Source: Alphaproteobacteria bacterium
GTDB taxonomy: Bacteria > Pseudomonadota > Alphaproteobacteria > UBA9219
Assembly (NCBI GenBank): GCA_028693775.1
Contig: JAQUUS010000123.1
Span: 1 to 5,522 of the forward strand
Direction of reading: 5' to 3'
DNA length: 5,522 nt
Shown: positions 1 to 5,390 of the stretch, piece after piece
Position numbering within the stretch: the stretch's first letter is position 1
Layout of the letters: every line of letters begins with the position of its first letter
Notes under the pieces: model-generated
Databases searched by the model: none
What the model saw: the letters and a program-made list of their open reading frames with translations, nothing else
What the model was told of the DNA's origin: nothing
Translations under genes and position numbers: made by a program

Positions 1-1668
1 CGTGTCTGCAATAAGCTCAAGCTTTTCCTCCTGATCTTCCGGCACAAAGCTCGCGAGCGTCAAGGCATGATCGACCTCCGGCAGGCGATCCAGTTTTTCG
101 GCCAAAGCCAAAGCTTCCGGTTGAGAGGCTGCAAGGATCTGTGCCGCATAAGCATCCGACTCCGGATCTTCCATGGCCTCGAACATCGTCAAAACCGATT
201 CCGCCTCCGGGTTTTTAAGGTTGAGAGGATCGAAGTCGAACCTGATCTGCATTGCCCCCGCCAGTCCCGCAAGGGCCAGAAGAACGATCAGCGGAGCGAG
301 AACCTTGCCGTTTGCCGTAAGGAAATTATTGACGGGCGCCAGTGCGCGAATGCCCGGTCCTTCGGATTCGGCCCTGGGCCTGGTCAGGCTCATCAAGGCG
401 GGCAGCAGCGTGAGATTGAAAAAGAACGCAATGACCATACTCGATCCTGCAATCAGCCCCAGTTCCGAAACCCCTCTGTAATCCGTGGGCGTAAAGGCAA
501 AAAAGCCGAGAGTCGTCGCCGAAGCCGCCATGGCGAGCGGCGCGGCGATAGCGTGAGCGGCGTTTGTCAGGGCCGCAGCATGATCGCTTTCGCGGCTATG
601 TTCGTCGCGATAACGAATGCCGAACTGGATCCCGAAATCCACAGCGATACCGATAAACATCACGGCAAAAGCGACCGAAATGAGATTCAAAGACCCGACG
701 GCGAACGTCGCAAAAGCCGTTGAGGCGATCAACCCCATGGCGAGCGTCAGCATGATGGGCAGCACAATGCGCCAGGTCCGCATGGCCATAAACAGAAGCG
801 CCAAAACCAGCACGCCGCTCAGTGCGGTAGAGAGTTCCGCGCCTTCCGAAACGCTCGCAAATTCTTCGTCGTTAAGCGGCGTCGATCCGGTCAGTCTCAC
901 GCGAACGCCCGAAGCGCCGGTCAGCCCCAATTCTGCGGCAGCCTTGCGAACGGCATCCGAAGCGGCGGCTCCGGGCTGCAAAGCGGAATAATCCAGAACG
1001 GGCTTTGCGACGATATACCTGCGAAGTTCGCGCGCCGCGAACGCATCGGAGCGTTCGGGCATCATCTTGCCGAGGTTCAAAAAGCGATCCTGTCCGTTCA
1101 GCGCGGCGTTCATCGTCGCGGCGACTTCGGCCAAGGGTTTTTGAATCTGCGCCGGGTCGACAGCGTCCGCCAGAACGCCCTGAACCATCATCCCCACGGT
1201 CCCGAAAAAGCCGCGCAACGAAGGATCGCTGACAATGGCGCCCAGCATGGGTTGGGCTTGCGTCATCTGATCCAAAGCGTCCGCGAGTTCGTCCTGAGAG
1301 AGAAAGAGAAGCCCGTTTTCGCGATAAAAGGGCAAAGCGTCCGGGCGGGAAACAAAGGAGAACGTGGCGGGCATGCCCTGCATTTTTTCGGCAAGGGCCG
1401 CCGCTGCATTTTCGGCGCGCACGCCGTCTTCTGCGTCGATCACAACGACCATGGTATCGATCTTGTGAGGAAAAGCGGTCTGCAGTTCTTTTTCGCGTTT
1501 CCGCCACCCGAGGTCTTCGGACAAAAGTTGGTTAATGTCGGTATTGATAGAGATTGTCCGCACGACATAAGAGCCGAGAAGCGCAGAGGCCAGCAGAAAG
1601 GCCAAAACGAGAGCAAGCGCGCGTTTGCGGCTAAAATCGACAAGGGAAACGAGGAACGAAGCGAGCAT
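1..1668 (-). CDS. hpnN: Hopanoid-associated RND/MMPL-type transporter HpnN, N-terminal 556 residues (truncated at window edge)
   Basis: The minus-strand frame is open from the ATG at 1668 to base 1 (556 codons) with no stop, so the C-terminus lies outside. HpnN proteins are usually about 850-900 residues, so roughly two thirds is seen. Family role: an inner-membrane RND-superfamily protein needed to move hopanoids to the outer membrane. Visible features are a first membrane helix at about 17-36 followed by TDINQLLSEDLGWRKRE (43-59), typical of the HpnN N-terminus; a large periplasmic domain to about 280; helices at about 283-426 with the RND-type GIAVDFGIQFGIRYRDE stretch (340-356); another helix at about 457-472; then FDFDPLNLKNPEAESV (477-492) and FVPEDQ (541-546), which recall HpnN from memory. 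The ATG at 1668 is the first usual start after an in-frame stop (TAG) upstream. Its ribosome binding site is weak, only AGG about 9 bases away. Its identity is well supported; the missing end cannot be judged. Confidence 0.9.
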   Translation of the reverse strand, partial: MLASFLVSLVDFSRKRALALVLAFLLASALLGSYVVRTISINTDINQLLSEDLGWRKREKELQTAFPHKIDTMVVVIDAEDGVRAENAAAALAEKMQGMPATFSFVSRPDALPFYRENGLLFLSQDELADALDQMTQAQPMLGAIVSDPSLRGFFGTVGMMVQGVLADAVDPAQIQKPLAEVAATMNAALNGQDRFLNLGKMMPERSDAFAARELRRYIVAKPVLDYSALQPGAAASDAVRKAAAELGLTGASGVRVRLTGSTPLNDEEFASVSEGAELSTALSGVLVLALLFMAMRTWRIVLPIMLTLAMGLIASTAFATFAVGSLNLISVAFAVMFIGIAVDFGIQFGIRYRDEHSRESDHAAALTNAAHAIAAPLAMAASATTLGFFAFTPTDYRGVSELGLIAGSSMVIAFFFNLTLLPALMSLTRPRAESEGPGIRALAPVNNFLTANGKVLAPLIVLLALAGLAGAMQIRFDFDPLNLKNPEAESVLTMFEAMEDPESDAYAAQILAASQPEALALAEKLDRLPEVDHALTLASFVPEDQEEKLELIADT

Positions 1669-1755
1669 AAGGAGCGACCTGAGGTTAACGAAGCCGGAAA
1701 GAGCGAGAGGTTGCGCAGAAAAAAGGCATTTTGAGGACAGGAGACACTAATGTGA

Positions 1756-1784
1756 TTGCCGAAACAAGCATTTTTGATTATGTC
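1756..1784 (+). promoter_or_regulatory. Candidate sigma70-type promoter of tRNA-Pro
   Basis: TTGCCG (1756-1761) and TATGTC (1779-1784) are separated by exactly 17 bases, and transcription would start near 1791, just before the mature tRNA end at 1794. The bases after the -10 are G/C-rich, as is common at stable-RNA promoters under stringent control. The hexamers are only partial matches to consensus, so this is an inference from spacing and position. Confidence 0.5.
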
Positions 1785-1793
1785 TCAGGGCGA

Positions 1794-1870
<77 letters not shown>

Positions 1871-1941
1871 TTTCCCAGTTTCAGCCCCCCTCGCCCGGTC
1901 TCCCAAAACCCCAGAGAACGCAGCGTTTGCGAAGATATTTA

Positions 1942-2637
1942 CTAATCGTTTGAAAACTCTTGGCCGTGGTTTTTGAACCGGGAATCCGAATTGTTTTTGT
2001 CGTCGGGTTTTGAGGGAAGAGGGGGATCCGCCTCAAGCTTTGAAACAATGTCATCGATTTCTTTACAAAGAGCGGGTTCGGCAGGAAAGAGCTGTTTGAT
2101 CGTTTGCAGATAGACGCCAAACGCTTCTATCGTTTCCACATGGGCCGTCTTTGCTTTTTCGATCTGAGCAAGCAAGCCGCAAACCTTGTTGGCGCTTAAG
2201 TGACGAGGGTTCACGTCGTCAAGAGATTCCGTTTGGTTCAGGAGTTTTTGCGTTGCCGCAGCGCGTTGCCCGTGTTTTTCCCAGTAGTCGCCGTCGGCTA
2301 TCCGATACCATTTCCATTTGTCGCTCATATGATCGACGACAAAGCCTGTTTTTCCTTCCTGTTGGGCCCGTTTGGCTGTTTCGATAGCTTCCAGAGCGAA
2401 ACAAACCGTCACCTCCAGAAAGGCGTGGCTGGCTCTGGTTTCAAGAGGGCGGGCCTTCACAAGCGCGTCGGAAAGCTTTGTGATCTCGTTTCTGACGCGC
2501 TGCATGCATTCCGCAAGCCGGGGATTGTTTTCTGCAGAAACAAGCTCATCGACAACAACGTTTATGACGCTAAACGCTTCAGCAGCAGATTCCTGCGCCT
2601 CGAAGGTCATTTGCGGAGATAACAGGGGGGCGTTCAT
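1942..2637 (-). CDS. Hypothetical soluble, mainly alpha-helical protein (231 aa)
   Basis: I do not recognise this family. From the ATG at 2637 the protein has 231 residues, no signal peptide and no membrane segment, so it is probably cytoplasmic. Long charged amphipathic helices are suggested at about 12-95 and 122-200. Between them lies an aromatic-rich stretch, SDKWKWYRIADGDYWEKHGQ (105-124), the most distinctive part and a useful search motif. The last 30 residues (PPLPSKPDDKNNSDS and on) look disordered. Four cysteines (44, 79, 153, 191) do not form an obvious metal site. The frame stays open upstream to a TTG at 2712, but the ATG is preferred because a good promoter candidate lies inside that extension and a weak AGAG-type ribosome binding site precedes the ATG. 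The gene faces tRNA-Pro tail to tail and is divergent from the lipoprotein operon, so the intergenic region may control both. The open frame and codon pattern support a real gene; the function is unknown. Confidence 0.75.
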   Translation of the reverse strand: MNAPLLSPQMTFEAQESAAEAFSVINVVVDELVSAENNPRLAECMQRVRNEITKLSDALVKARPLETRASHAFLEVTVCFALEAIETAKRAQQEGKTGFVVDHMSDKWKWYRIADGDYWEKHGQRAAATQKLLNQTESLDDVNPRHLSANKVCGLLAQIEKAKTAHVETIEAFGVYLQTIKQLFPAEPALCKEIDDIVSKLEADPPLPSKPDDKNNSDSRFKNHGQEFSND

Positions 2638-2677
2638 AAAATATTCTCTGGCGCAACGGTTCCGATACAATCGTGTC

Positions 2678-2706
2678 TTTATACATTTTCGTAATAATTT
2701 CAACAA
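2678..2706 (-). promoter_or_regulatory. Candidate sigma70 promoter for the 231-aa minus-strand gene
   Basis: On the minus strand, TTGTTG (2706-2701) and TATAAA (2683-2678) are separated by exactly 17 bases in an A/T-rich stretch. Transcription would begin near 2671, giving a 5' leader of about 34 bases before the ATG at 2637. Both hexamers are good partial matches to consensus. The site also argues against the longer TTG start at 2712, which would lie upstream of the transcript. Confidence 0.5.
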
Positions 2707-2791
2707 CGCCAAACCCCGTTAACAATGCAATCTCTAGCTATTCGTTAAATAAAATTATCTTGAGGATCGGCCAAAACGAAAGACCAAAAGG

Positions 2792-2993
2792 GACATCCTG
2801 GCGCGATGTCGCAAAATTCCATTCCCCCGTCTCGCCATTGAACGTCTTCAACCCGGGACCGTGGGATGGAACGGAGCGGCCCTGTTCTGCGTAAGTGACG
2901 CGCTGGTCAATCCGAAGCACCAAAACAACGGAGTCTATTGCATTGACCATGATGCATTCGTTGAAGTCCCGGCAAAGAGTTTCCTGGTTGCCG
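2792..2993 (+). other. Run of five inverted repeats; candidate structured RNA or leader upstream of the lipoprotein operon
   Basis: Successive stem-loops can be drawn in this otherwise geneless stretch. SL1: 2792-2797 pairs with 2805-2810 (GACATC/GATGTC). SL2: 2817-2871, an interrupted stem of 2817-2822/2866-2871, 2824-2826/2863-2865, 2829-2834/2854-2859 and 2838-2842/2847-2851, 20 pairs closing on a 4-base loop. SL3: 2889-2892/2898-2901. SL4: 2904-2911/2942-2949, a perfect 8-base repeat TGGTCAAT/ATTGACCA. SL5: 2970-2975/2988-2993 (CGGCAA/TTGCCG). The pairs T2832-G2856 in SL2 and T2888-G2902 beside SL3 are allowed G-U pairs only in a plus-strand transcript, which favours RNA running toward the lipoprotein gene. 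I see no match to tmRNA, RNase P, SRP RNA or a riboswitch I know. Some repeats could instead be protein-binding operators in this divergent promoter region, and others may be chance. No clear promoter or terminator for a separate RNA was found. Confidence 0.35.
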
Positions 2994-3027
2994 CCGCATG
3001 CAATCGTATTCACGGGTTAGCTCTTTA

Positions 3028-3042
3028 TTTACACATCGTAAA
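3028..3042. promoter_or_regulatory. Small inverted repeat upstream of the lipoprotein gene, possible operator
   Basis: TTTAC and GTAAA flank ACATC, a perfect 5+5 inverted repeat centred 42 bases before the ATG at 3077, within an A/T-richer stretch where a promoter would be expected. No convincing -35/-10 pair could be placed with it. A repeat of this size can arise by chance. Confidence 0.2.
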
Positions 3043-3076
3043 CATAGTTGCGTTGATCTGGCAGGAGAAAAAAATC

Positions 3077-3931
3077 ATGAGGCTGTATTTTAGATCGGCA
3101 TTTCTCTTTTTAGCGCTGCTAGGCGGCTGTGTCGACACCTCCGCCGTAACGAAATTTGCACAAACGGCTCCCGATCAAACGAAGCTTTCCGCCCTGGCCG
3201 ATGTATGGGTTGCTCTTCCCGAAAACGAAATAAAGTGGGACATCTATCGCCGCAACGAATTGAAAGACAAGCTGAAGGCAGATCAGCAAGTGCGCCAGAA
3301 GCAAAAAAAGAGCCTTGAAGAGCTGAACGGCGTGCTCATAGCCTACATGAACGCGCTTGGTGCGATGTCCGGCTCCGCGCTGTCCGACACAACGGCGCCC
3401 GCAAAATCAGCAATCGACGGCCTGAAAGCGCTAAAATCGTCAAAAGCGCTCGGAATTACCGACGCCGAAATTGCATCTGTCAACACCCTGTTCTCATTTG
3501 TCGCGAACCTTGCAGTCAGCGGCGTGCAACAACACGAATTGCTCCGGGCGCTCGAAAGCGGCGAGGGCCCCTTTCAAGACATCGTTTCAATCGAAAGAAA
3601 AATCGTCAAGCGAGGCATTCTGGCCGGGATTAAAAGCCTGAAATCCTCAATCCGCCGCGTCGACGACGAAGCGCAGGAAACCTTGCCCAAAGACCAGAAG
3701 CTTTCCCAGATTGCAGCATTTGCCCTGCATCGCGCCGCAGAAGAAGACCTTTCGTCCTGCAGCGCTCAGGAAGAAGCCGCCAAAGCCTACATAAAGGCGC
3801 TCGACAATCTTTCCGAAGCGCACACGGTTCTCTACGAGAGCCGCAACAAGCTGTCGAAACAGACGGTCGAAAAAATCCTCCCCTACATTGAAAAAATAGA
3901 AGATGCCTACGCTGCGCTGGGCCAACTATAA
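3077..3931 (+). CDS. Predicted lipoprotein of unknown function (284 aa), first gene of a three-gene operon
   Basis: The ATG at 3077 is preceded by AGGAG (3063-3067) at good spacing and gives a textbook type II signal peptide: basic residues at 2 and 6, hydrophobic core FLFLALL, and the lipobox LGGC with lipidated Cys18. The +2 residue is Val, not Asp, which by the E. coli sorting rule points to the outer membrane. The frame is open further upstream, to about 2861, but that extension has no ribosome binding site and would bury the signal. The mature 267 residues look almost entirely helical. They include a charged helix at about 55-85, an Ala/Ser-rich segment LIAYMNALGAMSGSAL (87-102), a conserved-looking stretch VANLAVSGVQQHELLRALE (142-160) with FQDIV (166-170), and a C-terminal helix at about 232-284. 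No enzyme motif is visible. It loosely recalls helical lipoproteins of unknown function in other proteobacteria, but I cannot name a family. The next gene starts 22 bases after its stop. Confidence 0.88.
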   Translation: MRLYFRSAFLFLALLGGCVDTSAVTKFAQTAPDQTKLSALADVWVALPENEIKWDIYRRNELKDKLKADQQVRQKQKKSLEELNGVLIAYMNALGAMSGSALSDTTAPAKSAIDGLKALKSSKALGITDAEIASVNTLFSFVANLAVSGVQQHELLRALESGEGPFQDIVSIERKIVKRGILAGIKSLKSSIRRVDDEAQETLPKDQKLSQIAAFALHRAAEEDLSSCSAQEEAAKAYIKALDNLSEAHTVLYESRNKLSKQTVEKILPYIEKIEDAYAALGQL

Positions 3932-3953
3932 GATTTAATCAAAGGAGCATCGG

Positions 3954-4358
3954 ATGAAGAAAAAAGAAGAGGATCTATTGTTTGATCTGGCCGACGCCAA
4001 CATAGCCTTTGCCGACAGGCTTCAAGAGATCGCTCGCCAGCTTCACTTCAAAGAGCCCGAAAACTCCCAGCTTGACAGAAACGAAAAAGCGCTCCGGGCC
4101 AACGCGAGCCTGTTGCAGTCGGCAGCCGTTAGCGAAGCGTTATCGAGCAGCAAGGAAGCAAAGGAAAAAATCGCAGCCGCAACGGCAAGAACGGAAGACG
4201 CCGCCGAAAAGATAAAACAAGTCAAGGATGCGATCAAATTCACCGGTCTTCTGCTCTCTCTGGTCTCCAGCGTTATTGTTGGCAAGGTTCCGCCGGTTCT
4301 TTCCGCCGCCGACGAACTGCTCAACGCAGCATTGTCTGCAAAAGCGAGGGCCAAATGA
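3954..4358 (+). CDS. Small helical protein with hydrophobic C-terminal segment (134 aa), second gene of the operon
   Basis: I do not recognise the family. The ATG at 3954 follows AGGAG (3943-3947) by 6 bases. There is no signal peptide, and the N-terminus is charged (MKKKEED). Residues 5-30 form a likely amphipathic helix (LLFDLADANIAFADRLQEIA). Residues 44-94 are Ala/Glu/Lys-rich with heptad-like spacing, suggesting a coiled coil or helical bundle. Residues 95-117 are strongly hydrophobic (FTGLLLSLVSSVIVG, then KVPPVL) and could insert in or lie on a membrane. The tail is Ala-rich and ends in KARAK. It sits 22 bp after the lipoprotein gene, and its stop overlaps the start of the third gene in ATGA, a sign of translational coupling. 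A helical bundle ending in a membrane hairpin could be an adaptor between the other two products or a pore-like element; both ideas are inference. Confidence 0.85.
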   Translation: MKKKEEDLLFDLADANIAFADRLQEIARQLHFKEPENSQLDRNEKALRANASLLQSAAVSEALSSSKEAKEKIAAATARTEDAAEKIKQVKDAIKFTGLLLSLVSSVIVGKVPPVLSAADELLNAALSAKARAK

Positions 4359-5101
4359 AAGGATTTCTGCCTCCGCAGTCATTGAAGCTTGTCGTCGAAG
4401 GGCCGGGGATTCCGCCCAAAGGCAAGCGGCAAGCGATCCCTCTCTACATGAAATGCGACGTAGAGGCCTTCAACTATTTCCGTGAGCACAAGGCGGAAAT
4501 TGACGCCATCACCGGAGATGCCCTGACCATCGCGCTGCCCTCCCAGATCGAGGATGGAGAGTCGTCCATCTTCGGCGACCTCTTCGGCAAAAGCATTAAA
4601 GACCGCCGGTTTCCCGGTCTGTCGCGCAGCGACCTGCCCTGTTTCTGGCTGGAAGACAAAACGGGCGGCCACGCCATTATCCGATTGCCTTCCTCGCGCA
4701 ACGACCTGAATCAGTGTGTCCGGGCAATGTCCGATGCGGCCGAACAAGGAAAAAGCGTCAAGGAAATCAAAAAGGAAGTAGAAAAAGCCCTTGGGTCCAA
4801 CAACACCTCAGCAAAGGAGAGTTTTATGAGCAAACATCTGGAACGCATTCTCGCAAGCGCCTTCGGCGTCTTTTTCGTTGCGGTGATGCTTGTGCTTGCG
4901 GTCTGTTTCCCTGAGCCGTCGCCGTTCCAAATCTTTGTGTTCCGGGTTGTGTTGGCCATAGCGGCGGCAGGGTTCGGCGCGTTGACGCCGGGCTTCCTTG
5001 AGGTCAAGGTCTCGAACATGCTGCGGGCGGGCGGCGCGCTTGCCATTTTCGTTGCCGTATACTTTTTCAACCCGGCAACTCTGGTGCTTTCAGCCCAATA
5101 G
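4355..5101 (+). CDS. Membrane protein with soluble N-terminal domain and C-terminal three-helix domain (248 aa)
   Basis: The start ATG overlaps the previous stop codon (ATGA, 4355-4358), so translation is probably coupled. Residues 1-130 look like a compact alpha/beta domain with the segments AIPLYMKCDVEAFNYF (27-42), TGDALTIALP (53-62), RFPGLSRSDLPCFWLEDK (85-102) and HAIIRLP (106-112). A charged linker helix follows (about 131-157). The C-terminal domain has three likely membrane helices at about 165-184, 193-214 and 225-244, separated by PEPSPFQIF (186-194) and PGFLEV (212-217), and ending in YFFNPA (236-241). I recall similar small helical membrane domains, with a PFQ...FR...LA..A pattern and a terminal FFNPA, in unrelated bacterial proteins, but I cannot name the family. 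No catalytic motif is evident. The N-terminal domain has no signal peptide and should face the cytoplasm. An internal start at M158 exactly separates the two parts; see the entry at 4826. Reality as a gene is well supported; function is unknown. Confidence 0.88.
   Translation: MKGFLPPQSLKLVVEGPGIPPKGKRQAIPLYMKCDVEAFNYFREHKAEIDAITGDALTIALPSQIEDGESSIFGDLFGKSIKDRRFPGLSRSDLPCFWLEDKTGGHAIIRLPSSRNDLNQCVRAMSDAAEQGKSVKEIKKEVEKALGSNNTSAKESFMSKHLERILASAFGVFFVAVMLVLAVCFPEPSPFQIFVFRVVLAIAAAGFGALTPGFLEVKVSNMLRAGGALAIFVAVYFFNPATLVLSAQ
4815..4821 (+). promoter_or_regulatory. Internal ribosome binding site inside the 248-aa gene
   Basis: AGGAGAG lies inside the reading frame of the 248-aa protein, with G4819 six bases before the in-frame ATG at 4826. 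This is better than the signal at the full-length start, which relies on coupling to the upstream gene. It falls exactly between the soluble domain and the first membrane helix, which makes chance occurrence less likely. Confidence 0.55.
4826..5101 (+). CDS. Candidate separate 91-aa three-helix membrane protein from an internal in-frame start
   Basis: Starting at the internal ATG (M158 of the 248-aa protein), this product begins MSKHLERILASAFG and consists almost only of three predicted membrane helices, at about residues 8-27, 36-57 and 68-87. It ends at the same stop as the full-length protein. A strong ribosome binding site at ideal spacing supports independent initiation, and the boundary coincides with the domain boundary. 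The result would be a full-length subunit plus extra copies of the membrane part, as when a pore or anchor needs more subunits than sensors. Alternatively, two ancestral overlapping or adjacent genes may have been fused and the old start signal is a relic. Nothing in the sequence proves that the short form is made. Confidence 0.45.
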   Translation: MSKHLERILASAFGVFFVAVMLVLAVCFPEPSPFQIFVFRVVLAIAAAGFGALTPGFLEVKVSNMLRAGGALAIFVAVYFFNPATLVLSAQ

Positions 5102-5116
5102 AGCGGCGTGTTGTCC

Positions 5117-5131
5117 GAGGCGCCGGGCCTC
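5117..5131 (+). terminator. Weak intrinsic terminator candidate after the three-gene operon
   Basis: Beginning 16 bases after the stop at 5101, GAGGC (5117-5121) pairs with GCCTC (5127-5131) around a five-base GC-rich loop and is followed by CCTTTTCGTTTC. The stem has only five pairs and the T tract is interrupted, so it may be inefficient or fortuitous. Confidence 0.3.
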
Positions 5132-5232
5132 CCTTTTCGTTTCGGCGAGCAGGGGTGTCCGGGGCTTCTTTGCATCGAAAAAACGGTCATATCTTCCCGT
5201 GCGGAAGTGTTGTATCCCGGCGGCCCTTCGTC

Positions 5233-5249
5233 GCAAGCATTTCGCTTGC
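5233..5249. repeat. Perfect 6+6 inverted repeat in the leader region of the gene at 5391
   Basis: GCAAGC and GCTTGC flank ATTTC. There is no following T tract, so it is not a terminator in either direction. It could be a stem-loop or an operator site. It lies 142 bases upstream of the start codon at 5391. Confidence 0.3.
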
Positions 5250-5255
5250 CATGCG

Positions 5256-5280
5256 TCTAAAAAATAAGTGCCTATTTAGA
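5256..5280. promoter_or_regulatory. A/T-rich inverted repeat, possible operator
   Basis: TCTAAA (5256-5261) and TTTAGA (5275-5280) are perfect inverted copies. The flanking TA dinucleotides inside extend the symmetry if three A residues are bulged. The A/T-rich dyad in an intergenic region 111 bases before the next gene resembles a regulator binding site more than a terminator. No clean promoter hexamers could be assigned next to it. Confidence 0.25.
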
Positions 5281-5321
5281 TGGACAACCGCAAGGCGCTG
5301 AATCAATATGAAAAATATACG

Positions 5322-5347
5322 AATGCGATTCGGTAAAAAACCGCATT
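5322..5347 (+). promoter_or_regulatory. Hairpin with T-rich 3' flank just before the gene at 5391 (possible attenuator or terminator)
   Basis: AATGCG (5322-5327) pairs with CGCATT (5342-5347). An alternative inner hairpin pairs CGGT (5331-5334) with ACCG (5340-5343). The downstream bases are T-rich (TTCGTTTTT). It lies 43 bases before the ATG and downstream of any likely promoter, so it could attenuate the gene at 5391, or end readthrough from the upstream operon. The T tract is interrupted and the evidence is modest. Confidence 0.3.
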
Positions 5348-5390
5348 TTCGTTTTTCTCCGGTCCCCACGGAACAAGGAATAACCCTCAA

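Noticed and set aside
67..723. A 218-codon plus-strand open frame opposite hpnN.
   Set aside because: It is antisense to a confidently identified gene and its translation is Arg/Gln-rich with no domain-like pattern.
872..1507. A 211-codon minus-strand open frame within hpnN.
   Set aside because: It is an out-of-frame shadow with an Arg-rich, low-complexity translation. The true frame gives a continuous RND transporter.
1685..1729. A 14-codon minus-strand mini-frame (MPFFCATSRSFRLR) ahead of hpnN, considered as a leader peptide.
   Set aside because: It has no ribosome binding site, no run of regulatory codons and no attenuator hairpin.
1916..1932. A short dyad (AACGC/GCGTT, CGCA/TGCG) between tRNA-Pro and the minus gene, considered as a terminator.
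   Set aside because: The stems are only 4-5 pairs, one has a single-base loop, and no T tract follows on either strand.
2738..3013. A 91-codon open frame on the minus strand in the divergent intergenic region, with a GTG start and a weak AAGAG ribosome site.
   Set aside because: I recognise no family, the composition is not clearly protein-like, and the plus-strand frame here is also stop-free, so the region is simply stop-poor. The inverted repeats suggest a non-coding role. A conserved protein alignment would reverse this call.
2861..3076. A 72-residue N-terminal extension of the lipoprotein frame.
   Set aside because: It has no ribosome binding site and would place the clear signal peptide and lipobox internally. 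The ATG at 3077 has a good AGGAG site.
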